From NCBI GenBank assembly GCA_003162415.1, contig PMOL01000005.1, positions 318,064 through 382,063 on the forward strand: a stretch of DNA of 64,000 bases. The letters are read 5' to 3'. A program made the position numbers and the translations under genes. The DNA is from Candidatus Dormiibacterota bacterium (GTDB lineage Bacteria; Chloroflexota; Dormibacteria; Aeolococcales; Aeolococcaceae). How positions within the stretch are numbered: position 1 is the stretch's first letter; every line of letters begins with the position of its first letter. Below are positions 8,476-17,026 of the stretch, piece by piece. The notes under the pieces were generated by a model. It worked only from the letters and a program-made list of their open reading frames with translations. It was not told the origin of the DNA and did no database searches.

Positions 8476-9077
8476 CCCGTCGGCTCGAGCCGGCGCCAGG
8501 CCGAGAGGTCCGAAGGCTCGTCGAGATCCAGGGCGAGGCTCGGATCCTCGTGGAGGATGAACCGCCGGCCGCGCAGCCGGGCCTCCTCCTCGAACTTCGG
8601 CAGCGAGGCGTCGCCGAAGTGGAGGGAGAAGTCACCGGGCGGCCTGAGATAGAGCGCGTTGGTCCCCTGGCGGCCGTCCGCGGCGGCGGCCACGACCAGG
8701 CTTCCCGGGATTTCGGCGTGGGCCAGCATCCGGTCGAGGGCGGCTTCGTCGACGAGCGGAAGATCGGAGCTCAGCAGCAGGGCCGCCGCCGCTCCGCGCT
8801 CCACGACCTCGATGAGCCCGCGTATCGCCGCTGCGTTCTGACCACTCGGGGCGGCTTCCACCACCAGGGCCGCACCGCGCAGCCGGGCAAGGTCGGCGGC
8901 TTCGATCGAGCCGCATACCGCGAGCGTCGGCGCCAGCGCCAGCGCAGCGTCCAGGGCGCGCGCCGCGGTCATCTCGGCCAGCCGGCGTCGCGGCTGGGGT
9001 TCGAGGACCGAGGCGAGCCTGGTCTTCGCGGTGGTGAAATCCTTGATCAGCACCACGATCCAGAACGATGGCGGCAT
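8472..9077 (-). CDS. cofC: 2-phospho-L-lactate / phosphoenolpyruvate guanylyltransferase CofC/FbiD
   Basis: Nucleotidyltransferase that activates a three-carbon phospho-acid with GTP for F420 assembly. 201 residues with the Rossmann-like guanylyltransferase layout: KDFTTAKTRLA near the start, LLLSSDLPLVD (metal-binding Asp) in the middle and RQGTNALYLRP towards the end. It lies seven bases downstream of the EamA transporter gene and overlaps cofE by four bases. Whether the substrate is 2-phospho-L-lactate, phosphoenolpyruvate or 3-phosphoglycerate cannot be read with confidence. Confidence 0.88.
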   Translation of the reverse strand: MPPSFWIVVLIKDFTTAKTRLASVLEPQPRRRLAEMTAARALDAALALAPTLAVCGSIEAADLARLRGAALVVEAAPSGQNAAAIRGLIEVVERGAAAALLLSSDLPLVDEAALDRMLAHAEIPGSLVVAAAADGRQGTNALYLRPPGDFSLHFGDASLPKFEEEARLRGRRFILHEDPSLALDLDEPSDLSAWRRLEPTG

Positions 9078-9084
9078 GGTGTGC

Positions 9085-10107
9085 CTACCTTCCGCCTTCG
9101 GCCGCCAGGGTCACGTCGGTACGGCGTGGTGTCTCGACGACATCGCGGTGCTTGAGCACGTTGAGCGTCGTCACCACGGCGATCAGGACCAGGGCTCCGA
9201 CGATCTCGATTCCATAGAGGGGCAGACCGAGGCCCACCGGGGCGGGCAGCGAGAAGACCAGGAAGAGCGTGCACGGATACGCCAGTTCGGCGACGGAGGC
9301 CATCGACGCCGGGGTGCTCGCCAGCGCCCGGTAATACAGGAGCATCGCCAGCAGACCCGGGATGAGTGCGATCCCGATGAAACTGGGAATCTGGTGCACC
9401 GCAAACGTCCCGAGGTGCCCTCCGCCGACACCGGTGAGCATGAGGATGAGCAGCACCGGCAGCGCGAGCGTGAAGCGCATCGCCGCGGTGGTGACGAACG
9501 AGACGTTGGAGAGGCTGTAGCGTCCGAAGACGGTGCCCGACGCCCACAGCACAACGGCGCCGAGAATCAGCAGCGCTGCAAGGAATTGACCGTGCTGCAC
9601 CGACGAGAACGGCGCCAGCGGATTCTGCGGAAACACGATCAGGTAGACACCCACGATGGCGCATGCGGCGAGGGGCCAGAAGTAGGGCTTGCGGCGCTCC
9701 TTGAGGAAGATGCGGGCCATCGCGATACCGAACACGGGCTGAAGCATGTAGAGCAGGTAGACCTCATTCTCGACATTGAAATCCGGCGCGGCATGCGCCG
9801 GAAACGCGTAGCTGAGCGCCTGCGTGAAGAGCACGGTCGCGAACGCCTGCGCACCCACGGCGATGATGCCCATGGCAATCCACTGACGGAGCGGGAGATG
9901 GCGCAGTTCCCGGCGCACGCGTCCCGCCACGGGTAGAAAGCACAGCGCGATCAGCAACGACTCGACGAAAACGATCTGGCTCGCGGTCAGCTCCTTGGTG
10001 AGCGCGGGCCGAAAATAGGGGTCGGTCGCCCACATCGCAGCGGCGATGGCCACCGCGATCGCTCCCAGCCGTCCGATCAGCGCTCCAGCTCTCGTCGCCA
10101 TGCTCAA
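9085..10107 (-). CDS. EamA/DMT-family membrane transporter
   Basis: 340-residue polytopic membrane protein of the drug/metabolite transporter superfamily, with two EamA-type halves of five helices each; the first half runs to about residue 155 and the second contains the WASGTVFGRYSLSNVS segment that typically opens the second repeat. It is the first gene of the F420 operon (EamA, cofC, cofE, cofD, PPOX), only seven bases before cofC. Its substrate is unknown; a link to a deazaflavin or amino-acid precursor is a guess from position only. Confidence 0.83.
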   Translation of the reverse strand: MSMATRAGALIGRLGAIAVAIAAAMWATDPYFRPALTKELTASQIVFVESLLIALCFLPVAGRVRRELRHLPLRQWIAMGIIAVGAQAFATVLFTQALSYAFPAHAAPDFNVENEVYLLYMLQPVFGIAMARIFLKERRKPYFWPLAACAIVGVYLIVFPQNPLAPFSSVQHGQFLAALLILGAVVLWASGTVFGRYSLSNVSFVTTAAMRFTLALPVLLILMLTGVGGGHLGTFAVHQIPSFIGIALIPGLLAMLLYYRALASTPASMASVAELAYPCTLFLVFSLPAPVGLGLPLYGIEIVGALVLIAVVTTLNVLKHRDVVETPRRTDVTLAAEGGR

Positions 10108-10224
10108 CCCGCCCTGGTCACGCGGGGTCGCGCGGACAACGAATCTTCGGAGAGCACCGGTAAATTACACTCGAAAGCCCGCCGCTCGGCGTCGGGTGGC
10201 AATCGCACCTGCGGAGATTCAGGG

Positions 10225-10629
10225 ATGCTGTACGGCAAAGAGCACGTCGATCGATACGTTGCGACAGACGGTGAGGAGGGCTACGTCTGGCGCAACGACG
10301 CCCCGATCCTCATCCTCACAACCACGGGGCGCAAGTCGGGCGAGGAGCGCACCAACGCGCTCATTTTCGGCCGGTACGGTGACGACTATCTGGTCGTCGG
10401 TTCCAGGGGCGGGGCTCCAGCGCCGCCTTCGTGGTACCTGAATCTCGTGGCCGACCCCGAGGTGCACGTGCAGGTCAAGGGCGATCGCTTTGCCGCCCAT
10501 GCACGTACCGCCACCGCCGAGGAGAAGTCGAAGCTGTGGAAGACGATGACAGCGATCTGGCCGGACTACGACGGCTATCAGCAGCGCACCGAACGTGAGA
10601 TTCCGGTCGTCGTCCTGACGCGCGACTGA
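10225..10629 (+). CDS. Deazaflavin (F420)-dependent Ddn-like oxidoreductase
   Basis: 134-residue split-barrel protein of the nitroreductase / F420H2-dependent quinone reductase family that includes mycobacterial Ddn. Diagnostic stretches are ILILTTTGRKSGEERTNALI, which contacts the F420 phosphates, and SWYLNLVADPEVHVQVKG. An AGATTCAGGG stretch precedes the ATG. It is transcribed away from the F420 operon, across a 117-base divergent promoter region. The family reduces quinones or other electron-poor compounds with F420H2; the substrate here is not predictable. Confidence 0.9.
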   Translation: MLYGKEHVDRYVATDGEEGYVWRNDAPILILTTTGRKSGEERTNALIFGRYGDDYLVVGSRGGAPAPPSWYLNLVADPEVHVQVKGDRFAAHARTATAEEKSKLWKTMTAIWPDYDGYQQRTEREIPVVVLTRD

Positions 10630-10650
10630 CCCACCGAAAAGGAGAGCAGT

Positions 10651-11109
10651 GTGACCACGACCGTCACCAGCGTCGCCGAGTTGACAGCATTGACCGGCAC
10701 GCACCTCGGCTACAGCTCATGGCGTGAGGTGACGCAGGAACAGATCAACACCTTCGCGGATGCCACCGATGACCACCAGTGGATTCACGTCGATGCCGAG
10801 CGCGCGGCGGCGGGCCCATTTGGTACCACGATCGCTCACGGCTTCCTGACGCTGTCGTTGCTCGTGCCGATGTGGAGCGAGATCCTGCACTTCGAAGGCG
10901 TCCGCCTCGGCATCAACTACGGGTTGAACAGGGTGCGATTTCCTTCCCCGGTACCGGTTGGCTCGAGGCTTCGCACCGGTGCGACGCTCGTCACGGTGGA
11001 GACGGTCACCGACGGCAGCCTCCAGATCGTGGTCGACTTCGTCATCGAGCGCGAAGGCGGTGACAAGCCGTGCTGCGTCGCCCAGGGGCTGTACCGCTTC
11101 TACGTCTGA
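10651..11109 (+). CDS. MaoC-like acyl dehydratase (hotdog fold)
   Basis: Single hotdog-fold enoyl-CoA hydratase of the MaoC/NodN group, 152 residues. The active-site pair is visible in FADATDDHQWIHVD and the hot-dog helix reads TTIAHGFLTLSL. An AAAGGAGAG ribosome-binding site lies just before the GTG start at 10651. It follows the Ddn-like gene by 21 bases and is probably co-transcribed with it. Substrate chain length is unknown. Confidence 0.86.
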   Translation: MTTTVTSVAELTALTGTHLGYSSWREVTQEQINTFADATDDHQWIHVDAERAAAGPFGTTIAHGFLTLSLLVPMWSEILHFEGVRLGINYGLNRVRFPSPVPVGSRLRTGATLVTVETVTDGSLQIVVDFVIEREGGDKPCCVAQGLYRFYV

Positions 11110-11163
11110 CGTGCACCCCCGGCGCGGCGTCAGCGCGCGGAACGCAGGTCGGGGAAGGTCGGA

Positions 11164-11979
11164 TCAGGAACCCTTCGAGCGCAGCGCTCGGGCCGCGTCC
11201 ATGAGGCGCTCCGCACGAGCCGGGTCCACCCGGCTCCACGTGTCGCCGTCGACCTTCAGGCTCGTGCCCACGATGACGCCGTCGGCGATGGCGAGGATGT
11301 CGCCGAGGCGCTCGGCGCTGACGCCGGTGTTGGCGAAGACCGGTGTGTCGGGCACCGCGTCCTTGGCGGTCTTCAGGTCACTCATCGAGAAGGGGACACC
11401 CGCGGCGGGACCGGAGATGAGGACGGCGTCGACCCCGAGAAACGCTGCGCTCCGGGCGCGATCCGCGATGCTGCGGCTCCCGAGTGCGCTGCTGAACTCC
11501 GGCGCGATGTTGTCGAACAACGCGACGTCATCGGCGCCGATCGCAGTCCGATAGCCGGCGAGATCGCCGATCGACGGTGCGATCAAGCCGAGGTCGCTCT
11601 CGTACACGCCGGTGAGCACCTCACGGACAAAGGTCGCGCCGGTGGCTCGCGCGACCGCGATGCTCGCCTTCGCATCCCAGAGGATGTTGACGCCGAAGGG
11701 AACGCGCAGCGACGCGCGAAGCTCGCCGATCACCGCGGCCATCGCCGCCGGAATCTCCGGCCCGACCACGAGCTGATAGGGGATGTCGTTCTCATTGCAG
11801 AAGAGCACACCGTCGACGCCGGCACCCTGCAGCGTTTCGAGATCTCGGCCGACCACGTCGACGAGGTGGCTCCTGCCGAGCTCACGATTGTGGCGGGGCC
11901 GGCCGGGCAGGCCGGGGAAATGCAACATCGCGATCACCGGCTTCGGCGTCCCGAATCGCTGCGTGAGCGACAGGTTCAT
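11164..11979 (-). CDS. BtpA/SgcQ family TIM-barrel protein (paralogue 2)
   Basis: 271-residue member of the BtpA/SgcQ family, a TIM barrel whose biochemical role is not firmly established. Characteristic stretches are IAMLHFPGLPGRPRH, DGVLFCNENDIPYQ, VGPEIPAAMAAVI, GATFVREVLTGVYESDLGL and VFANTGV. It is the last gene of the seven-gene operon that starts with the DeoR regulator, nine bases after the alpha/beta hydrolase. A close paralogue sits at 16211-17026 in the same operon; the two keep the same motifs throughout and look more than half identical by eye. Two copies in one operon suggest two distinct steps or a hetero-oligomer. Confidence 0.85.
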   Translation of the reverse strand: MNLSLTQRFGTPKPVIAMLHFPGLPGRPRHNRELGRSHLVDVVGRDLETLQGAGVDGVLFCNENDIPYQLVVGPEIPAAMAAVIGELRASLRVPFGVNILWDAKASIAVARATGATFVREVLTGVYESDLGLIAPSIGDLAGYRTAIGADDVALFDNIAPEFSSALGSRSIADRARSAAFLGVDAVLISGPAAGVPFSMSDLKTAKDAVPDTPVFANTGVSAERLGDILAIADGVIVGTSLKVDGDTWSRVDPARAERLMDAARALRSKGS

Positions 11980-11988
11980 CCCATCTCC

Positions 11989-12798
11989 TCAGTGCACCGC
12001 GGCGCGGTGCTGATCAATGAATTCAATGACGGCTCGATTCCACGGGTCGGGATTCTCCACGAAGGCCGCGTGTCCTCCCGGGACGATCGCCCACGTTCCA
12101 CGCGGCAGTTCTTCGAAGAGCCGGTGGGAGAGCGACAACCGGATGATGATGTCGTCGTCGGCTGCGATCACCAGCGCGGGCGTGTGCAGCGATCCGAGTC
12201 GCTCCGTGCAATCGTGGGTGAGCAGCGCGGCGATCTGCGCCGCAAACGCCGGCGCGGGCTGGGGACTCCGCTCCATCTCCGCAAGGATGCCGGCGAGCTG
12301 GTCGGGGCACGCAGCGTAGAACGCCGGGCTGAAAACCCACGGCGCCTGCTGACGCATCATCAACGGCATCCCACCCGCTTCGGCGACCCGCCCCCACGCA
12401 TCGAAAGCGGCGCGTGTATATGCGTCGGGCTTCGCGTAGGTGTTCGCGAGCACCACCGAGCGCAGGTCCGCGGGGTATGACAGCGCATATTCCTGCGCGA
12501 TCAAGCCACCCATCGAGACACCGACGAGGTGGAAGCCGGTGAGGCCGAGGGCGTCGGCCAGGGCTTTGGTATCCGCTGCCATGTCGCGGCTCGAGTACGG
12601 TCCCGGGGGAAGCGACGTGCGTCCCACCCCGCGGTTGTCAAAGGTGACCACGCGCAGCCCGGCTTCGACCAACGGGCCGACCTGCATCGCCCAGCCCTCG
12701 AGATCGTCGCCCACGCCGTTGACGAGCAGCACGGTCTCGGCGCCCTCGCCGGTGATGCGGTAGTGGATGTCCAGGCCGTTGGCAGGCACGATCGGCAT
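11989..12798 (-). CDS. Alpha/beta hydrolase of the DeoR-BtpA operon
   Basis: Alpha/beta-hydrolase of about 269 residues with the enol-lactonase / esterase-like layout: oxyanion region LLVNGVGDDLEGW, DNRGVGRTS, nucleophile serine in GVSMGGLIAQ, acid in IAADDDI and catalytic histidine in GGHAAFVE. ATG 12798 is preferred over 12825 because it puts the start four bases after the previous stop and removes an otherwise unconserved leader. In context it could open a lactone or split an ester made by the operon; no substrate can be named. Confidence 0.83.
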   Translation of the reverse strand: MPIVPANGLDIHYRITGEGAETVLLVNGVGDDLEGWAMQVGPLVEAGLRVVTFDNRGVGRTSLPPGPYSSRDMAADTKALADALGLTGFHLVGVSMGGLIAQEYALSYPADLRSVVLANTYAKPDAYTRAAFDAWGRVAEAGGMPLMMRQQAPWVFSPAFYAACPDQLAGILAEMERSPQPAPAFAAQIAALLTHDCTERLGSLHTPALVIAADDDIIIRLSLSHRLFEELPRGTWAIVPGGHAAFVENPDPWNRAVIEFIDQHRAAVH

Positions 12799-12802
12799 CG
12801 CG

Positions 12803-13720
12803 CTAACTCCCGAGACCGCGCGCATCGATCGCGTTCCGCCACAGGTCGACCGAGGAGCGCAGATCGGTGATGACCTGATCGTCGGGATCCTCGAAACCGG
12901 GAATGATCTCGAAGATCAGGTCCACCGTCCCGGCGCCGGCGGCTTCCAGTGTCTCGAGGACTCTTGCCGGCTCGATGATGCCGGTGGCATTGTGCTCGTG
13001 GGTGAAAGCCCAGTGGTGATCGCCGAGGCCGTCGGTTTGCTGCAACTGCACCTCGGCGAGGCGGCCGCCAAAGCGCAGGAGCCATGCGTACGGGTCGCGC
13101 TCGGCGCCGGCGGTCCCGGGCACGCAGTGATGCCCCACGTCGAGGCAGAGCCGCCAGGGGACATGCTCGGCGTCGCCGTCGGTGAGCAGCGCATCCACCT
13201 GCGCCATCGTCGACGGATCGCGAACCGACACCATGTTCTCGATGAGCAGGTACTCGAGGCCCGCGGCACCGGCGTGGGCGGCGATGGTCTCGAGATCGCG
13301 CTTCAGGCCATCCCAGCGCTCGGCACGCCGCTCCGGAATCCGCCAGTCAGGCACGCTCATCGCGCCGACATGGCCTCCCGTCGCCCGGGCGCCGAGCGCC
13401 GCGGTCACATCGATGATGGTGCGAAACCACTGCACTGCAGCCGTGCGCCGCGCTTCATCCGGGTGCATCAGCAGGTCGAGCGTGTAGGCGGCGAGACCGG
13501 TGAAGGTGGCATGCGCCTGGAGCCCATAGGCGTCGAGCGCGGACCGCTGCCGTTCCACGGCATCGCGGCTGCCTCCGAAGGTCTCGATGCCTTCGACCAG
13601 GTCGAGGGACAGCTCGACGAGGTCGAGCCCGAGGTCGTTCCGGACCACCGACGCCCAGTCGGCGGGGCGCGGCCAGCGTTTCAGCGCGAAACAGGTGTTG
13701 ATGCCGAGGTTGACCTTCAC
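12803..13720 (-). CDS. Sugar phosphate isomerase/epimerase-like TIM barrel
   Basis: Xylose-isomerase-like TIM barrel (AP-endonuclease-2 superfamily), 305 residues from GTG 13720. Metal-binding positions typical of the fold are seen as Glu in LIENMVS, Asp and His in CLDVGHH, and a late Glu in IFEIIPG. It usually interconverts ketoses or their epimers, often unphosphorylated. The GTG shares a GTGA with the stop of the upstream FGGY kinase, so the two proteins are made together. Substrate unknown. Confidence 0.82.
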   Translation of the reverse strand: MKVNLGINTCFALKRWPRPADWASVVRNDLGLDLVELSLDLVEGIETFGGSRDAVERQRSALDAYGLQAHATFTGLAAYTLDLLMHPDEARRTAAVQWFRTIIDVTAALGARATGGHVGAMSVPDWRIPERRAERWDGLKRDLETIAAHAGAAGLEYLLIENMVSVRDPSTMAQVDALLTDGDAEHVPWRLCLDVGHHCVPGTAGAERDPYAWLLRFGGRLAEVQLQQTDGLGDHHWAFTHEHNATGIIEPARVLETLEAAGAGTVDLIFEIIPGFEDPDDQVITDLRSSVDLWRNAIDARGLGS

Positions 13721-15252
13721 CCACCCGCTCCCGCATCGCGTTGCGAGGAGCCTGCACCATCGTGGAGCGTGGCCGACGCGACCACGGTCCTGTAGCGCTC
13801 GTACACCGCCGAGTATCTGTCGTGATTGGCGGGATCCGGTTGGATCGCCACATCGGGGCGGCAGGCGGTCGCGACCGCCGACCCGGGATCCGGGTAGATG
13901 CCGACGCCGAGCCCGGCGAGCATCGCCACCCCTGAGGTCGTGGCGTCGCCGGGAATGCGAGACACGGGGATGCCGAGCACGTCCGCCTTGATGCGATTCC
14001 ACGTTCGCAGCGATGCCGCGCGGCCGGAGACGCGCATCTCCGTGGCGGGCGTGCTTGCGTTCCCAAGATCCTCGACGTGCGCGCGAATTGCGAAGGCCAC
14101 GCCCTCGAGCGCCGCTCTCGCGAGGGCGCGCCGGTCATGGCGCACCGAGAGGCCGATGAGCGCGCCCCGGAGGGTCGGATCGTCGCGCTCGCCGTCGCCG
14201 AGAACCGGTACGAAGAGCAGGCCGTCCGAGCCGGGGGGCACCTCGCTCGCCTCACGGTCGAGCTGTGCAAAGTCGGCCGCGCGCAGATGGCCGGAGCGGC
14301 CTCCGTAGGTGAGGGACGCGAGCCAGTCGACCGCCTCACCTGCCGTGTTGATCCCCACCTCGGTGACGTAGCCTTCGGGCCCGATCGCGCTCGGATAGTG
14401 GGTGATCGCCGGGTCGCTGGTGGGCTCGCTCACCACCGTGTTGAGACAGGTCGAGCTGCCCGCCATCTCGCTCACCGGTCCGGGCGACGTGACCCCGGCA
14501 CCGAATGCGCACGCGATGCTGTCGCCGGCGCCGGCAACCACCGGGATCGTCTCGGTCAGCCCGAAGCGTCGGACCAGTGACGGCCGCAGCTCACCGACGA
14601 TGCTCCATGAGGGATTGGGGACCGGTAGCTGGTCCATGTCGAGCCCCACCGCCTCGACCAGCTCGGGTGCCCAGCGGCGCCCCCTGAGATCCAGGAGCGC
14701 GCTCGCCGCGGCCATGCTCCAGTCGGTGACCGCCTCACCGGTCAGGGTGAGCGCAAGGAGTTCGGTGGGCTGCAGAAACAGCCGCGTTGCGGCGAAGATC
14801 TCCGGCTCGTGGGCGCGAATCCAGAGGATCTTCGCGGCGACGTGGAAGGCTGCCGGCACGTGGCCGGTCAGCGCGTGCAGTCGCTCGACGCCGAAGGTCT
14901 CCCTAAGCGACGCGGCCTCGGCGACGGCACGGTTGTCCCGGTAGATGAGCCCGAGGCGCAGCGGCTCGCCACGGCGATCGATCGGAACCACCGATGGGCA
15001 CTGCCCGGTCAGCCCGATGGCGCGGATGCTGTGGCGGTTCCCCAATTGCTTGACCAGTGCGCCGAGGGCGGACAGTGACGATGACCGCCACCGGCTCGCG
15101 TCCTGTTCCGCCCATCCGTCGCGCGGCATGTACGTGGGATATGGGCGGCGAACCTCGAGGAGCATCTCGCCGTCCGCGTCGTACGCGGTGGCGCGTGCGC
15201 CCGATGTGCCCACGTCAACAGACACGAGTGTTTCGGGACGGGTCGCGGCCAC
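13717..15252 (-). CDS. FGGY-family carbohydrate kinase
   Basis: 511-residue sugar/polyol kinase of the FGGY family (xylulokinase-like length). The ATP-binding start is SVDVGTSGARATAYD, the catalytic aspartate lies in VVAGAGDSIACAFGAG, and the second domain shows AGSSTCLN and a C-terminal GGVAMLAGLG-like helix region. Such enzymes phosphorylate ribulose, xylulose, erythritol or related sugars. It lies six bases after the metallophosphoesterase gene and overlaps the isomerase gene, which argues that phosphorylated sugar chemistry is the purpose of this operon. Confidence 0.9.
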   Translation of the reverse strand: MAATRPETLVSVDVGTSGARATAYDADGEMLLEVRRPYPTYMPRDGWAEQDASRWRSSSLSALGALVKQLGNRHSIRAIGLTGQCPSVVPIDRRGEPLRLGLIYRDNRAVAEAASLRETFGVERLHALTGHVPAAFHVAAKILWIRAHEPEIFAATRLFLQPTELLALTLTGEAVTDWSMAAASALLDLRGRRWAPELVEAVGLDMDQLPVPNPSWSIVGELRPSLVRRFGLTETIPVVAGAGDSIACAFGAGVTSPGPVSEMAGSSTCLNTVVSEPTSDPAITHYPSAIGPEGYVTEVGINTAGEAVDWLASLTYGGRSGHLRAADFAQLDREASEVPPGSDGLLFVPVLGDGERDDPTLRGALIGLSVRHDRRALARAALEGVAFAIRAHVEDLGNASTPATEMRVSGRAASLRTWNRIKADVLGIPVSRIPGDATTSGVAMLAGLGVGIYPDPGSAVATACRPDVAIQPDPANHDRYSAVYERYRTVVASATLHDGAGSSQRDAGAGG

Positions 15253-15258
15253 GCCGAT

Positions 15259-16209
15259 CTACCCGCGAACCAGCTGCTGTGCCTTGACCTTATCGCCGTC
15301 GAGGGTGATGAGCGCGCCGTTGAGCGCGCCGGTCGAGTAGTCGCTGCCCGGGTTGATCACGACCGTACGGCCGATGCGGCGGATGCCCGACGACTCGTGA
15401 ATGTGTCCGTGCAATCCGAGCAGCGGCTGGTAGGTCTGCTCGGCGTCGCGCACGGCAGTGCTGCCGACCGCAACCATGCGCACCTGGCCGAGGGTTGCCT
15501 GCACCTGGAGATTCGCATCCAGGAGCGGGGCCTCGTCGAGCTGGGTGCCGAACGGGGGGGCATGGAGGTTGAACACCGCGCGCTCCGGATGCTCCAGAGC
15601 AGGAACCATCGCGTCGATCGAGGCGCGCAGGTGGTCCTCGTCCTGCTCGCGATAGGTGTGCCACGGGGTCACGTTCGAGTACCCGCAACTGATCATCTCG
15701 TGCTCATCGTCGAGCCAGACGACCTTGCCCTCGTCGTGAGTGCCCCACGGTGCGCTGTCGAGCAACGCGCTCAACTCCTCGGGGTCGTCGTTGCCGAGCA
15801 TGAAATACAGAGGAATGCCGAGTGGCCGCAGGCGCGCGTCGGCAAGCTCGAGCCACTCGGTGAGCCGCTCGCGCATGAGGCGCAGGAACAGCTCGTCGAG
15901 GCCGCCGTTCGCATCCATCGCCTCGAGCTCGCCCGAGTCGGCGCGGTACGGGTAGTAGCCGTGGTCGGCGATCAGCTTCTCGAGCGCGGTCAGCTCGGGG
16001 CCCTCGACGACGTCGTAGTCGGTGCCGACGAAGCGGCATTGCCAGCGCCCGCCGGGCGCGCGGACGATCGACTGGATCGCCTTCCCGGCCACGTCACCGC
16101 CGAGGATCAGGGCCTTGGCCTCGTAGATCTTCGCGGCGTTGATGAACTTGCGAAAGCACACGCTCGATCCGTGCAGGTCGCTGACGAAATAGATCCTGGT
16201 CTTCGCCAT
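15259..16209 (-). CDS. Calcineurin-type metallophosphoesterase
   Basis: 316-residue metallophosphoesterase with all metal-binding motifs: SDLHG near residue 11, GGDVAG, GNDDPE, a conserved His in NLHAPP and GLHGHIHES. The start at ATG 16209 follows the BtpA stop by one base; a longer start at 16230 is possible but overlaps that gene. Soluble, no signal peptide. In an operon with a sugar kinase and TIM barrels it may remove phosphate from a pathway intermediate or from a dead-end product. Confidence 0.88.
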   Translation of the reverse strand: MAKTRIYFVSDLHGSSVCFRKFINAAKIYEAKALILGGDVAGKAIQSIVRAPGGRWQCRFVGTDYDVVEGPELTALEKLIADHGYYPYRADSGELEAMDANGGLDELFLRLMRERLTEWLELADARLRPLGIPLYFMLGNDDPEELSALLDSAPWGTHDEGKVVWLDDEHEMISCGYSNVTPWHTYREQDEDHLRASIDAMVPALEHPERAVFNLHAPPFGTQLDEAPLLDANLQVQATLGQVRMVAVGSTAVRDAEQTYQPLLGLHGHIHESSGIRRIGRTVVINPGSDYSTGALNGALITLDGDKVKAQQLVRG

Positions 16210-16210
16210 G

Positions 16211-17026
16211 TCAGGCGGGAACCGCCTCACGCGCGCGGTGCACGACGTTCATGAACCGTATGGCGCGCTCGCGGTCGACGGGGTTCCAGGTGATGCCATC
16301 CTGTTTCAGGCTGGTGCCGACAAAGACGCCGTCGGCGATGGAGAGGATCTTGTCCACGGTCTCCTCGCGCACGCCGGTGTTGGCGAGCACCGGCATGCCG
16401 GGAACGGCCTCCTTGGCCTCGGAGAGCTCGGCGACGTGGGTCGCTGTTCCCGTGATCTGTCCGCTGATGAGGATGGCGTCGACGCCGAGGTACTGCGCGC
16501 TCCTCGCCCGCATGGCGATCGAGCGATTCCCCAGGCTGCTCGCGAATTCCGGCGTGATGTTGCTGAACAGCGCAACGGAGCCGGCGCCGATCTGCTCGCG
16601 ATAGGCGGCGATCGCCCCGAAGTCGGGTTGCATCAGCCCGAGGTCACTTTCGAACACTCCGGTGAATACCTCGCGGACGAATGAGGCGCCGGTTGCGCGT
16701 GCGACCGCGAGGCTCGTGACCGGGTCCCACACGAGGTCGATGCCGAACGGACGGGTGATGAGGTCACGCACCTGACCGATGACCGCCGCCATGCCTGCGG
16801 CAATCTCGGGGCCGACGTGCATCTGATACGGCAGGTCGGCCTCATTGCAGAACAGGAAGCCGTCGACTCCTGCCGCCTGGAGCGACTCGAGATCACGCTC
16901 AACGGTTTCCACGAGATGGCGCATGCCGGCTGCGCGATCGTGGCGGGGGCGACCCGGCATCGCCGGAAGGTGCAGCATCGCGATGATCGGTTTGTTCACG
17001 CCGAACAATCGACGGAGCAGAGTCAT
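16211..17026 (-). CDS. BtpA/SgcQ family TIM-barrel protein (paralogue 1)
   Basis: 271 residues, the same length as its paralogue at 11164-11979 and sharing its key stretches (IAMLHLPAMPGRPRH, DGFLFCNEADLPYQ, GASFVREVFTGVFESDLGL, VLANTGV). It is the second gene of the operon; its ATG shares an ATGA with the stop of the DeoR regulator. In the E. coli sgc operon the family member SgcQ also lies next to a DeoR regulator and sugar enzymes, so a role in sugar catabolism is plausible, but the reaction is unknown. Confidence 0.86.
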   Translation of the reverse strand: MTLLRRLFGVNKPIIAMLHLPAMPGRPRHDRAAGMRHLVETVERDLESLQAAGVDGFLFCNEADLPYQMHVGPEIAAGMAAVIGQVRDLITRPFGIDLVWDPVTSLAVARATGASFVREVFTGVFESDLGLMQPDFGAIAAYREQIGAGSVALFSNITPEFASSLGNRSIAMRARSAQYLGVDAILISGQITGTATHVAELSEAKEAVPGMPVLANTGVREETVDKILSIADGVFVGTSLKQDGITWNPVDRERAIRFMNVVHRAREAVPA

